The notes under the pieces were generated by a model. It saw nothing but the letters and a program-made list of their open reading frames with translations. It did not search any database and was not told the DNA's origin. From assembly GCF_037975245.1 (NCBI RefSeq), contig NC_092570.1, forward strand, positions 9,635,501 through 9,695,500: a DNA stretch of 60,000 nucleotides. The letters are read 5' to 3'. Positions 22,952 through 33,794 of this stretch are shown in pieces. The DNA comes from Apostichopus japonicus (lineage: Eukaryota > Echinodermata > Holothuroidea > Aspidochirotida > Stichopodidae). Both the position numbers and the translations under genes were made by a program. The first letter of the stretch is position 1, and each line of letters opens with the position of its first letter.

Positions 22952-25007
22952 TGCGTTTATAGACCCGTGCTTCCCAATCTATTCTCTCAGTTGCCCCACC
23001 TGGCGGTGAAAAAAAGTGTTTCCTCATCTCCCCCTTCCCCTTCCCTAAATACTTCTACAAAAATGTACCATACAATTTCAATTTCTCAATAAATTTCTTG
23101 CAGATATTGTAACGGTGAACATTATGATTCAATCAATGTTCATGTTATCTGTTACAATTCCCTTTACAAAACAGAAAATAAACCTGTATATCATGTATGC
23201 CAGGTTAATAAGTTTTCTGAATAAGAATAGTGTACTCTCGTCCAACCAGTTTGGCTTTCGCAAAAACATTTCCACCTTCATGGCAGTGAGCAACATTGTG
23301 AATATATATCACAGATGGTTTTAATGAAAAAAAAATTAGTATTGGTATTTTTTTTAGATCTATCCAAAGCATTTGACACTGTGGATCACAGAATTTTGCT
23401 AAGTAAAACTGAACCATTATGGCATCCGGGGACTTGCGTTTAATTGGTGTCATAGTTATTTGTCAGGTAGAAAACAAACAGTGCGTATATATACATAAAA
23501 GTTTTTCTAGTTTTCGAAATGTCAATTGTGGTCAATGTGGTGTATTCCAAAGCTGCATTCTTGGACCTCTGTTATTTTAGTCCAGGAGCCCAGAAGGTTT
23601 ATTCAGCTGAAGAGGCACAAAAGGTTTGGTGGCCTGATTGTGTTGGTAGGTGACCAAGCTTCAATAAAATGTGTTGCTGCCGGGACACACCCTGCATGGT
23701 AGGTGAGGGGGTCACAAAATAGGGGGGCAAAATATGCTTTTATTTAGCTGAAGAGGTACAAGCACACAAGTTTCTGGGTTTTATACCCAGGAGGGTACCT
23801 TGCATCATGGTGGCAATGACAGCAATATCTGACTGCATGGGGCCCCAGACAGTAGCCCAAAAGGGGCCCGCCCATATGGTATTATTCAGCTGAAAAGGTA
23901 CAAGGGTGAATTCTTTTGCATTTGAACTATTACACATTGGGGTGTACTAAAACACTAATGACAGTAACTTTGTCCTGCATAGGGGCCTAAACAGTAGCCC
24001 AAAGAATGGGCCATGCGGTACAACCAGCTGTTGGCTAATTTATCTAGCCGAAAAGGTACATGAACAAAACTTGTTGGATACTGCTCCCAGCAAGACTAAT
24101 TACATTGCTGTAGCAACAACAGCAATATCTGACTGCATGGGGCCCCAGACAGTAGCCCAAAAGAGGCCCGCCCATACGGTATTATTCAGCTGAAAAGGTA
24201 CAAGGGTAGATCCTTTTGCATTTGAACTATTACACATTGGGGTATACTAAAACACTAATGACAGTAACTTTGTCCTGCATAGGGGCCTAAACAGTAGCCC
24301 TAAGAATGGGCCATGCAGTACAACCAGCTGTTAGCTAATTTATCTAGCCGAAAAGGTACATGAACAAAACTTGTTGGATACTGCTCCCAGCAAGACTAAT
24401 TACATTGCTGTAGCAACAACAGCAATATCTGACTGCATGGGGCCCCAGACAGTGGCCCAAAAGGGCCCCGCCCACATGGTATTATTCAGCTGAAAAGGTA
24501 CAAGTGTAGATCCTTTTGCATTTGAACTATTACACATCGGGGTATACTAAAATACTAATGACAGTAACTTTGTCCTTCATATATGCCCAAACAGTAACCG
24601 TAAAGATAGGCCCTGCAGCCCAACCAGCTGTTAGCTAATTTCCCTACCTGAACAGGTACATAAACAAAACGTGTTGGATACCGCTTCGAGCAAGATAAAC
24701 TCTATTGCTGCAGTAATGACAGCATATCTGCCTGCATGGGGCAAGACGGCGGATAACAATTAAATCATCAAATCATGGTGAGTACGAATTCTTCTGTTTC
24801 TCAAATACTCATTAGTTTAGCTATAAAATTGTAGTTAAGGGGGTACCTTCACAGAAAAATGATTTTGCTGGTTCCACATTTCTAGCAATTGCCATAAATA
24901 ACTATATCCCATCCCTTTCAATTGACAAGCTTCCCTTTTCCCAAACAATATTATTTTATTCATAATTTGAGGATTTTCGGGTAGTATTTATAATTAGGGC
25001 CAAGCTG

Positions 25008-25037
25008 GATGCACTCGGGCTACGCCCTCGTGCATCG
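25008..25037. repeat. Imperfect hairpin in the fold-back core
   Basis: GATGCACTCGGGC, TAC and GCCCTCGTGCATC form a stem of 13 bp with one or two mismatches and a 3-base loop, in AT-rich surroundings. Confidence 0.6.
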
Positions 25038-25751
25038 CTTGCATTATTATAAAAGTATATGTGTTTAATCACGGTAGTCTAATTAACCCCCGATCGTGCA
25101 TTATCCTATAGATAAACCCAAGCTGACCGTTGATTAACTCCGTTCATTCATACCTTATGATTTTTTGTCAATAAAAAGGCAAAATATACAAAAAAGAATG
25201 AGCAGATTTGATAAATGTGTTACTCCGTAGAATTAGTTTATTAACTACCAAAACAACAATGCACATGTGCAAAAAAAAAAAAAAAAACGCCCAAATGATC
25301 ACGAATATTCACAACAATTTTACGGCTATCAGTAAAATGAAAGCATCAAACATGGGAATGGAAGCAATTAGAAAGATTATAGATTAACATGAACACAAAT
25401 ATTAACATGGACAGTTAATCAACATTCTTCGTACTTCCATAGCAGCCGCGCCTCTCGGAACATGATGTAGGGCCTAGGCCTATGTACGTATATCATATCC
25501 CACATATACGTACGTACGTTCACATGTATGTCAACGAACGAGTGGACGGACAATCTAGTCCAGCATAGTGTAACTTTGTGTTGAATTATACGGTCAGTTT
25601 ATTCATCATGAAATATATTAAATTAAACAGTTGAACTAGCTTAACGTTAGGCCTAGTTGAGAATTTTTTTGTCTAGATCGAATATTTTGTTTTGAGGAAA
25701 ACATTCACCAGGCCTTAGAGCGCTTTCTATGTCGTAAATAATCATTATATT

Positions 25752-26114
25752 GTGACATACATCAACACAATAGAACGGGCAGAAAGGTTATATTCTCTAT
25801 TGACAAGAACTTATGGATTTCATAGTTATTACGTAATAAAACCCATCTGTTTGCAGTGGTTAAAAACAAAACTTCCACCACACACTGGAGCAACATTTCA
25901 TCTGCTTGACATGTACAAAACCTGTAACCCAGAACCTATCAGGCTGTTAAACATTGATGTAGTTTTGCTATTTGGCCTTTTCTTGGTTGACATCATTTGG
26001 CAAAAAATTACTGCAAAATATTACTCGCTAAGTCAAGTGCTGTATTTTCCATGTACTGCTGTGACAATGGACAATAATAATGTCAGCAGCTTACATTTCA
26101 GAAAATTCCACTGA
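25752..26114 (+). CDS. Unrecognised open frame inside the fold-back core
   Basis: 120 codons from ATG to stop, in the unique centre of the fold-back element. It has no motif I recognise. A segment around IDVVLLFGLFLVDIIW is hydrophobic. It could be a chance frame, part of a captured gene or an exon; no splice signals or homology can be argued by eye. It is listed because it is the longest frame in the element's core. Confidence 0.15.
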   Translation: MTYINTIERAERLYSLLTRTYGFHSYYVIKPICLQWLKTKLPPHTGATFHLLDMYKTCNPEPIRLLNIDVVLLFGLFLVDIIWQKITAKYYSLSQVLYFPCTAVTMDNNNVSSLHFRKFH

Positions 26115-27357
26115 CTTACAGTAGCCTACTTGTTACTTTTCTGTATATTCGTAACTTTTGTACCTAGCTATGGGCATCTAGTAACACTCCTTCGTTATAA
26201 TCCTGTGTGCTAAACTTTATGTTATCAAAATTATACAAGTATTAGTGAAATAGCATGCATGGGAGTAAGCAGGTGGCTGTACGTTTGATCTTATAAAGCA
26301 AATCAATGTTGCCTAAGATATACGAAAAGGTGTCAAATTGACTGTTTACGGTACATTATCCTAGTGTACATGTATTATGGATGTTACTATATGTTATTAC
26401 TTTAACCAAAAATGTAAATATGTTATTTTAGCAAGTGATGATGTTAACATGCCTTCATGGGATTACCACTGATAAATCATTACGATCAATGATTGAGCAA
26501 TTTGAATCAAAGTATATCAGTTCAATGCTACAACGATGGAGACCAACTTTGAGTTAATTAGGGCCAGTACAATGTTTTAGGTCATTCTGAAAGATACAAT
26601 TCTGGCTACACAAAGTATTTTCAATTACATTTCAAAAAGTGCACCTATCATAGCGTTCAGGTATGGCATTCACAGTTTTGAATTGCCTCGCAATCCACTT
26701 ATAAGGTACGTTACACTGGATTTCTAACGAAGAAGACAAATAACGATGTTAACCAGGTTCAATAAATCATTAACCTCTTGTAATTATATTATTTCTGTTT
26801 TCTCTCACTGCTCGTCCAATCGTGGCAAGATACAATAAACATGAAAGGAGGGGCTATGTTGGGCTACATTGTCTGGGCCCCAGTGCAGAACGAAGTTGGT
26901 GTCATGGTAGACCTACTTGGGTAAACCTAAATGTATCAGCATCAATGCTGAAAGATTCGCCCTTGTATTACTTTGACTGAATAACACCATACGGGCCTTT
27001 CGGGACCACTATCTGGAGCCCCATGCAGGCAAATATTGATGTTATTGCTATAATAATATAACAAATATTGCTAGGGGCAGTCTCCAACAAGTTGAATTTG
27101 TGTACCTTCTACTAAATCAGTCGAAGACTGATAAGGCAACAGGGCCTATGTTTAGTGCTACTGTTTGGGCCCCTATGCAGGACAAACATACTGTCATTAG
27201 TATTTTAGTATACCCCAATGTGTATTAGTTCAAATGCAAAGGGATCTACCCTTTTGGGCCACTTTCTGGGGCACAATGCAGGCAGATATTGCTGTTATTG
27301 CTACAGCAAAGTAATTAGTCTTGCTGGGAGCAGAATCCGACAAGTTTTGTTTATGTA

Positions 27358-27727
27358 TGTGTGTGGGTAAGGATGGTGGGGAAGGGGTGCAGAGTGTGGG
27401 ATAAGGGAGAGGAGTGATGGTAAGCAATGCGGAGGTTTGGGTGGGAAGAAAAATATGGTTGGGACGGCAGGGGAGGGGACGTTGTATTTGTGGGTGGGGA
27501 TTATATGTCTATATATTAATTATATATCATTATTTGTATCGGGGAGTGTTGTACCCTGTCTCCAGAGTTTTTGTACAACACTTCCTTTCACAATATTATT
27601 CATTCTAATTTTTTCCTTATATTTATATGATTGTAAATTTTCTGTACCAATGCTATTTTCTTGTATATATGTTATATAAATATGTAAATAATATTGTGAA
27701 GAAACAAATAAAATGAAATAAAATGAA
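27358..27727 (+). mobile_element. LINE 3'-end fragment inserted in the right arm
   Basis: About 370 bp interrupt the 300-bp periodicity of the right arm. The insert ends in AAATAAAATGAAATAAAATG, a LINE-like short-repeat tail, preceded by an AT-rich 3'-UTR-like stretch. The arm sequence resumes at GTACCTGTTCAGC. No protein is encoded. It must be younger than the fold-back element. Confidence 0.7.
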
Positions 27728-29859
27728 GTACCTGTTCAGCTAGAAAAATTAGCTAACAGCTGGTTGGGCCGAAGGGCCTATCTTTAGGGTTACTGTTTGG
27801 GCCCCTATGAAGGACAAAGTTACTGTCATTAGTATTTTAGTATACCCCGATGTGTAATAGTTCAAATGCAAAAGGATCTACACTTGTACCTTTTCAGCTG
27901 AATAATACCATGTGGGCGGGGCCATTTTGGGCCACTGTCTGGGGCCCCATGCAGTCAGATATTGCTGTTGTTGCTACAGCAATGTAATTAGTCTTGCTGA
28001 GAGCAGTATCCAACAAGTTTTGTTCATGTACCTTTTCAGCTAGATAAATTAGCTAACAGCTGGTTGTACCGCATGGCCCATTCTTAGGGCTACTGTTTAG
28101 GCCCCTATGCAGGACAAAGTTACTGTCATTAGTGTTTTAGTACACCCCAATGTGTAATAGTTCAAATGCAAAAGAATTCACCCTTGTACCTTTTCAGCTG
28201 AATAATACCATATGGGCGGGCCCCTTTTGGGCTACTGTCTGGGGCCCCATGCAGTCAGATATTGCTGTCATTGCCACCAAGATGCAAGGTACCCTCCTGG
28301 GTATAAAACCCAGAAACTTGTGTGCTTGTACCTCTTCAGCTAAATAAAAGCATATTTTGCCCCCCTATTTTGTGACCCCCTCACCTACCATGCAGGGTGT
28401 GTCCCGGCAGCAACACATTTTATTGAAGCTTGGTCACCTACCAACACAATCAGGCCACCAAACCTTTTGTACCTCTTCAGCTGAATAAACCTTCTGGGCT
28501 CCTGGACTATTTCTTGTTTACACAACTGATTTGTGTAACTGCTCATCTGTATTCAACGTTATTTGAAGACGACACTAGTATGCTTTATAAACATAAAGAG
28601 TTCATATTCGGGGCACGTATAGTAAATACTGAGCTAAAAATGGTTTCATTATGGTTCAAAACGAACAAATTATCATAAAACATTTCTAAAACCAACTTTA
28701 TGATTTTTTTGTCCTTTGCAGCGTAAACTTGGCACTATTGAGTTATTCATTTTAATACATTTTCCTAGTTGATAAAGCCAAATTCATATATCGACTCCAA
28801 CCTCACCTGGAAACACCATATCTATGTTTTTTGTTCTCAAATTTCAAAGTAATTCGTATATTGTATAATATCAGCTATTTCGTCCAATCTCATATCATTA
28901 AATCCTTGTATGAACTTATTCAATTCGCAACTATCCTATTGTAATATTATTACTCTTCTTACTTAAATCGTTGAATATTTTACAAAAAAAAAGCCGTTCG
29001 TATTTTGACTAATTCTGAATATCGTGCACCAACCAAATCCGTTTTCTTCACTCAAAGGATTCTTAATATTTTGGATATTTACAATGTACAGGTGGCTGTT
29101 TTCATGTTCAAGTATATAAAGGGGCTCTTACCGCTTAAGTTTGATAGTTGTTTCTATTATAACAACAAATTCCATTATTTTAACACAAGGACATCTCACG
29201 ATGTTTGCACAAATCTTTCTTGCAACGATATTCCCCATCGATATGTTATAAAAAGCGGCGTTAAACTTTGGAATATATAGATAACAATATGAAAGCTACA
29301 AAACGTATCTTTTCCTTTAAAACAAGGTTAAAGAGTCACCTTCTAAATCATGACTGCTTGTAAGTTGTTCATTATCTTTGTTTGTTGTAAATCATTATTG
29401 CTTGTAAGTGATTACTTACCTTTGTTCTTTTCCTCTATTGTTGTATTGCGTATATCTGTACTGTTTAACTTGTTTAAGGGGTACTGCTCGTACAAGCTTA
29501 TACTTTTTCAGTCCTCCTCCACCACCTTGTTTTATCTTGACTTTGTACTAACGACTCCTCTTTTATTGTTGGAGAATAAACTCAAACTCAGACTCAATCT
29601 GTGGATATGAAATAGCAGTAGGCTACGAGTGTTCAGTTTAATGATTTATTGGACCCTTGAGCTTGATGCTCTTGAGCAAGAGCCTTAACATCAGGATTAA
29701 GCTTGGTTAATTTGAACCGTAAATCGCCGCGATGGTTATATGCGAATATCTCTTACAGTCCCCTCCCCCCCCCGCCCCTTTTTCTTCTCAATTCACACCA
29801 AGACTTTTTAATTCCACTCTAGGGGTTCACATGGACCCGGTTGAGAAGCACTGGTGTAG

Positions 29860-31139
29860 ACCTCGTTTGTAGCCAAAATAGGCCTCAGAATGGACAAAGT
29901 CACGTTAATTTTTGTTCTTCAAGTGCCCGACCCCTCCCGCGATGCAGACCCAGTACATGGGAGTAGATTTCAACGACCTCAGGGTTCACAATACCACCTT
30001 TTTAAAATCCTGGATCTGTGCGTCTTTGCTTCAATGACAAATTGCAAACCATATATTCTGAAAAGTACTCGTTATATCGAGATCCAAGCAACACCAAGAA
30101 ACGAAATCCAAATTTTGAATGTCAGCGTTTTGTCCAAGTTTAATCGATTGAATACTTATAACTTCATCATGCCAATGGCAAGATGAAATTTGCATCACAG
30201 AAGGAAAGAAAAGAAACGAAAAGGAAGAAAAACATTGCTAACAATTCAAAGCAAGATAGTACACGATCTTAGCCAACATTCTCATGTTTAACCTTTTATG
30301 TACAAGAAATCACCAAGAAAAGATTGAGTCATATTGACTGATTAATTAAAAATTATTAATTAAGTAATTAGAGTATTGAAGGAAAACATGTTGCGCTGGG
30401 GCCATTGATGGGGGGGGGGGGGGGTCGGTGGGAAGGCTGCCAACCCAAAATTACCAATCAAGTCCAATTGTTGTGTAAGATGTTAGCTGGGTTGAGGTTG
30501 TAATGAAACTATTCTTCCCCTTCCCAATAAAATTACAGAAAGCCAGTTAGCTTGGTGATTCCTTGCCTTACAATTTGCTCAAAATTCAAAATACTGTAAC
30601 TATCTATTAAATTTGTCCAATAATTAAGTGAGAACCAGAAAAGATTTGTAGAATTCCCTTGTGGGCATCAACCATGTCATTTACTGATAAGGATTTTACA
30701 GTATAGAATTTTATACCAAAATATTTCAATATCCGGAAAGAACAGTCTTGCTATGTGCAATATATACACATTTGACCTACTTTAAGCTAGCAAAACCCTT
30801 GAAATAGTGGTTCAGAGTAACATGACATTGTTTATATACTGCGAAATATTATTGAGAAAATGGCCAAGTTTTCCACCATTTGAGGAAACGGTTATCCTCT
30901 AGAGTCAGTTTGCATCCATTTGTGATAACCATTTGACCCCTTGAGCTTAGAGGGATAAACCCTTATAGGAGGTTAAGTGCACATTTAAAGCAAAAGTATG
31001 AACTCTGAAGCGGATTTCATTACCTGGCTGCCAGGTATGTTTCGTTGAAGACCTGCAGAGCCCCTTCACAGAACTAAACTGAATTTGACCAACCTATGTT
31101 CACCAATAGAAAATCATAGCATTGGAGAATTCATATATT
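29860..31139. other. No recognisable gene
   Basis: AT-rich sequence with one G run of about 15 at about 30409-30424. The plus-strand open frame at 29890-30186 has no recognised motif and is probably chance. Confidence 0.45.
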
Positions 31140-31620
31140 AATTGTACCTTTAATTTTGGAGTTAACATGTTTGAAGGGTTTTCAGACTTTGATGCCTCTA
31201 GACCTCATGTGACCTTTGACCTCTCCCAGTTCAATAGGATTTTTGCACTCACCAAGCAGGATCTACATACTATGTATTGACTTCAAGAAAGATGTTATTT
31301 TTGTGTAATCGTGTTTACAAGATTTTCAGACTTTCATATCAATGTTGACCACAAATTACCTTTAACCTCCACCAATTTCAATAGGGTTCTTTTACGCAAC
31401 AAGCTGAATCTGTATGACACATATGAAGTTCAACAAATATGTACTATTTCAGTTATTGTGTTCACATTTTTCAGACTTTGACCTCAGTTGACCCCAAATG
31501 ACCATTGAACTTCACAGAAAACAAGAGGCTTCTTGCACAAATGATAGGGATCCACGTACCTAGTATGAAGTTAATCCACCGTTAACTTTTTGAGTTACAG
31601 TGTTTACAAGGAAGTGTCAC
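31140..31620 (+). repeat. Dispersed repeat, 3-4 tandem units, with DR1-like site
   Basis: Three to four diverged units of about 130-140 bp of the family seen at 6410-6715. An exact TGACCTTTGACCT occurs at 31210-31222 and imperfect pairs (TTGACCTCAGTTGACC and others) in the later units. It is followed by a short CA-rich tract at 31621-31645. Confidence 0.75.
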
Positions 31621-31639
31621 ATACACACACGAGAGCACA

Positions 31640-32869
31640 CACCCTATCACCATCGCAAAGATTTTCTTTTGCCCCAGGCAAGGAATCAAAAAATGACCCA
31701 CAAAGCCTGTTTTGGAAATTTGGGTGACTTCAAAAGAATGTCAGGTCAATATGTTTGCCCCTAACTTAATGCACGTCATTAAAACTAGAATTATAAAATA
31801 ATGTCCCAACAGAGCTTAAGTCTGTAAACCTACTTAAACATTAACTATGCCCTTTTAACTATGCTCCATTAACATTCTCATTATTTTGATCAATATAAAT
31901 GAAGACATGAATTAGAAAGCAACAATTTCAATAACCACATATGTTAGCCACTTTGGCCGGTTCTGTCTGAAGTTTAGCTGTTCTTTTGGTTCCACTATTA
32001 TCAGTTAACATGTATTGTACTGAGAGTTCATTCACTTTGGGTAGGTCACTTTATCTCATTGACTGAATGTAGTACATAATTTATAATAAAAGCATACTTA
32101 AAAAAAAAAAAAAAACGCTACCAAATGTGACTTCTTATAAGACTGTTTATATCAGTTTCACAACTATTACATTGAATGACTATAACATTTATACGCAATA
32201 TTATTAGATGGAACGAAGCAGTGCTACTATTGGCTTAAATATTCAGAAACCAATTTACTGACCACTTCTTGTCCTCAGAGACACAGGGTTCAATTATCAG
32301 AACAAAGAGATATGTATTCACGATACACTCTAATAACTTATTAATTTTATTTACTTTTTTTGTTCTCAAAGAGGATGTAGACATCAAAGAGTAATTGATT
32401 GGAGTAATTTTATTACGTTTAGCTCTCCTTTGCATCCTACGCATAGCTCTCACTCTGGAAATAATTAATTTTATTCACAGAAATCTCAGATCCATCTTGT
32501 TAATCTTAAAGCTGTAGTTTGTATTGAATAAAGTGGCATCAAACTTTCCATCATTCTGAAGAAATTTAGTAATATTCACGTCATAAGTGGATATTTTACA
32601 TTCTAGTATAGAGATCAACGTTATAACTAACCAATTGCTTACTTCTAATTAGCAATTTATTACCTCATTTAATGATAATGTTGACAAATTCAATGAGTAC
32701 CTTTAAATCACAATACCTGCTTGATCTGGCCCCAGAAGAAATTTCTTCTCTTATTTAAAAACATCTTGGTCACACCAATAACATTGGCAAGATACAAAAG
32801 GAGAGGAGATCTGAGATGACTTCGACAACATCTCAATGAATCTACTACTCCTTTCTCAATTCGCAAGGG
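31640..32869. other. No recognisable gene; poly-A tract
   Basis: An A run of about 16 at 32100-32115 ends a stretch that may be retroposed, but no source gene is recognisable. Possible minus-strand AATAAA signals (TTTATT on the plus strand, near 32347, 32471 and 32657) could serve the upstream minus-strand FUNDC1-like gene; this is speculative. Confidence 0.35.
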
Positions 32870-33232
32870 CATCAACACCTGTTGAACACTACCTGCTATG
32901 GCTACCCCTTCCTCAGTTGTAAAGGACACAACACCTGTTGAACACTACCTGCAATGGCTACCCATTCCTCAGTTGTAAGGGACACAACACCTGTTGAACA
33001 CTACCTGCTATGGCTACCCCTTCCTCAGTTGTAAGGGACACAACACCTGTTGAATACTACCTGCTATTGCTACCCCTTCCTCAGTTATAAGGGACACAAC
33101 ACCTGTTGAACACCACCCACTATGGCTACCCTTTCCTCAGTTTTAAGGGACACAACACCTGTTGAAGACCACCAGCAATAGCTATCCCTTCTTCAGTGTT
33201 AAAGGTCACAACACCTACTGAACACCACCGAT
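32870..33232 (-). repeat. 56-bp minisatellite
   Basis: About six tandem copies with a 56-bp period (landmarks CAACACCTGTTGAACACTAC, GGCTACCCCTTCCTCAGTT). Divergence rises from left to right. It lies about 0.56 kb downstream of the FUNDC1-like stop codon, on that gene's 3' side, so it may be within or just past its 3' UTR. Confidence 0.92.
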
Positions 33233-33794
33233 CTCAAACTGGTGCTTCAGCCATTCACAAAAACATGAACTATATAGTGTATGTGATTACTTATATACAG
33301 TAATGCACACAGCAATACTGTCCACATGACATTATGATTACCTGTACAGAACCATCGTACAGTATGCCATTTACTTTTGAAGTATTTTTTACATCTTTGT
33401 AACTGTAAGATGTAAACGGTGTAGAAATTAGCATGATCATTATTATTCGAAACTTTTTATCAAACAGAAATGTCTTACCTAACACAATAATAAAATAATG
33501 GGAAAACGACCTTGAAGTTTTTTTCAGCGACAAATTTTTGAGAAAAATAATAAAGTGTTCAAGAGCACCACTGTGTCATAATTTGAATGCATAGAAAGCC
33601 AACATCTTTTTATAATTTTGTAACAGATTATTGCACAAATGTGCAGGTTATACTTTGCACTGGTAGGGTCATCTGTTGTGGTTTCAAAATTACATTCAGA
33701 TCATGATTTCCGTTAGCAATCGGTAGATTCCTAATTTTCGCTGCTTTCAATCTCGCACTCCGTGGTATGCTGTTGAGGTCTGATGCTGGTACAT

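Larger units (their letters stand above)
23578..28509. mobile_element. 4.93-kb fold-back element with long inverted arms
   Basis: The termini TAGTCCAGGAGCCCAG and its exact complement are flanked by TTT on both sides (23575-23577, 28510-28512). The left arm (23578 to about 24745) and right arm (about 26855-28509) are reverse complements; the outermost 260 bp differ at only about 2 sites. Inside each arm are tandem units of exactly 300 bp (left starts near 23829, 24129, 24429, 24728; right near 28250 and 27950, then further units). The core of about 2.1 kb (24746-26854) shows no recognised transposase. The layout recalls the TU fold-back elements known from sea urchins, but the sequence family is unknown to me. 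The TSD is ambiguous between 3 and 4 bp. Confidence 0.88.
23115..29600 (+). mobile_element. CR1/Jockey-like LINE, interrupted by a 4.9-kb insertion
   Basis: Plus strand. The 5' part (23115-23577) encodes, with frameshifts, LSSNQFGFRKNISTFMAV, FLDLSKAFDTVDHRILL and GPLLF. After the insertion the protein continues from 28510 with LVYTTDLCN, FEDDTSMLYKH (a mutated catalytic block), LWFKTNKLS and the C-terminal frame 29005-29280 (MTNSEYRAPTKSVFFTQRIL ...). The 3' end carries AATAAACTCAAACTCAGACTC near 29575-29600. Both halves are decayed, so the host LINE was old. The sequence runs ...CTGTTATTT directly into TTTCTTGTTTAC across the insertion. Confidence 0.85.
22965..29853. mobile_element. Possible hAT-type outer element enclosing the nested stack
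   Basis: The left end CCGTGCTTCCCAATC (22965) and the complement of the right end, CAGTGCTTCTCAACC (ending at 29853), resemble each other and the common hAT terminus CAGTG-TTCTCAAC. Flanks TTATAGAC (22957-22964) and GTGTAGAC (29854-29861) agree at 6 of 8 bases. Between them lie a LINE and its insertions. The match is modest, so this is a hypothesis. Confidence 0.4.

Noticed and set aside
23740-23937. Frame MCNSSNAKEFTLVPFQLNN also present at 28150-28347
   Set aside because: Identical frames occur because the two arms of the fold-back element are inverted copies; there is no independent evidence for a protein.
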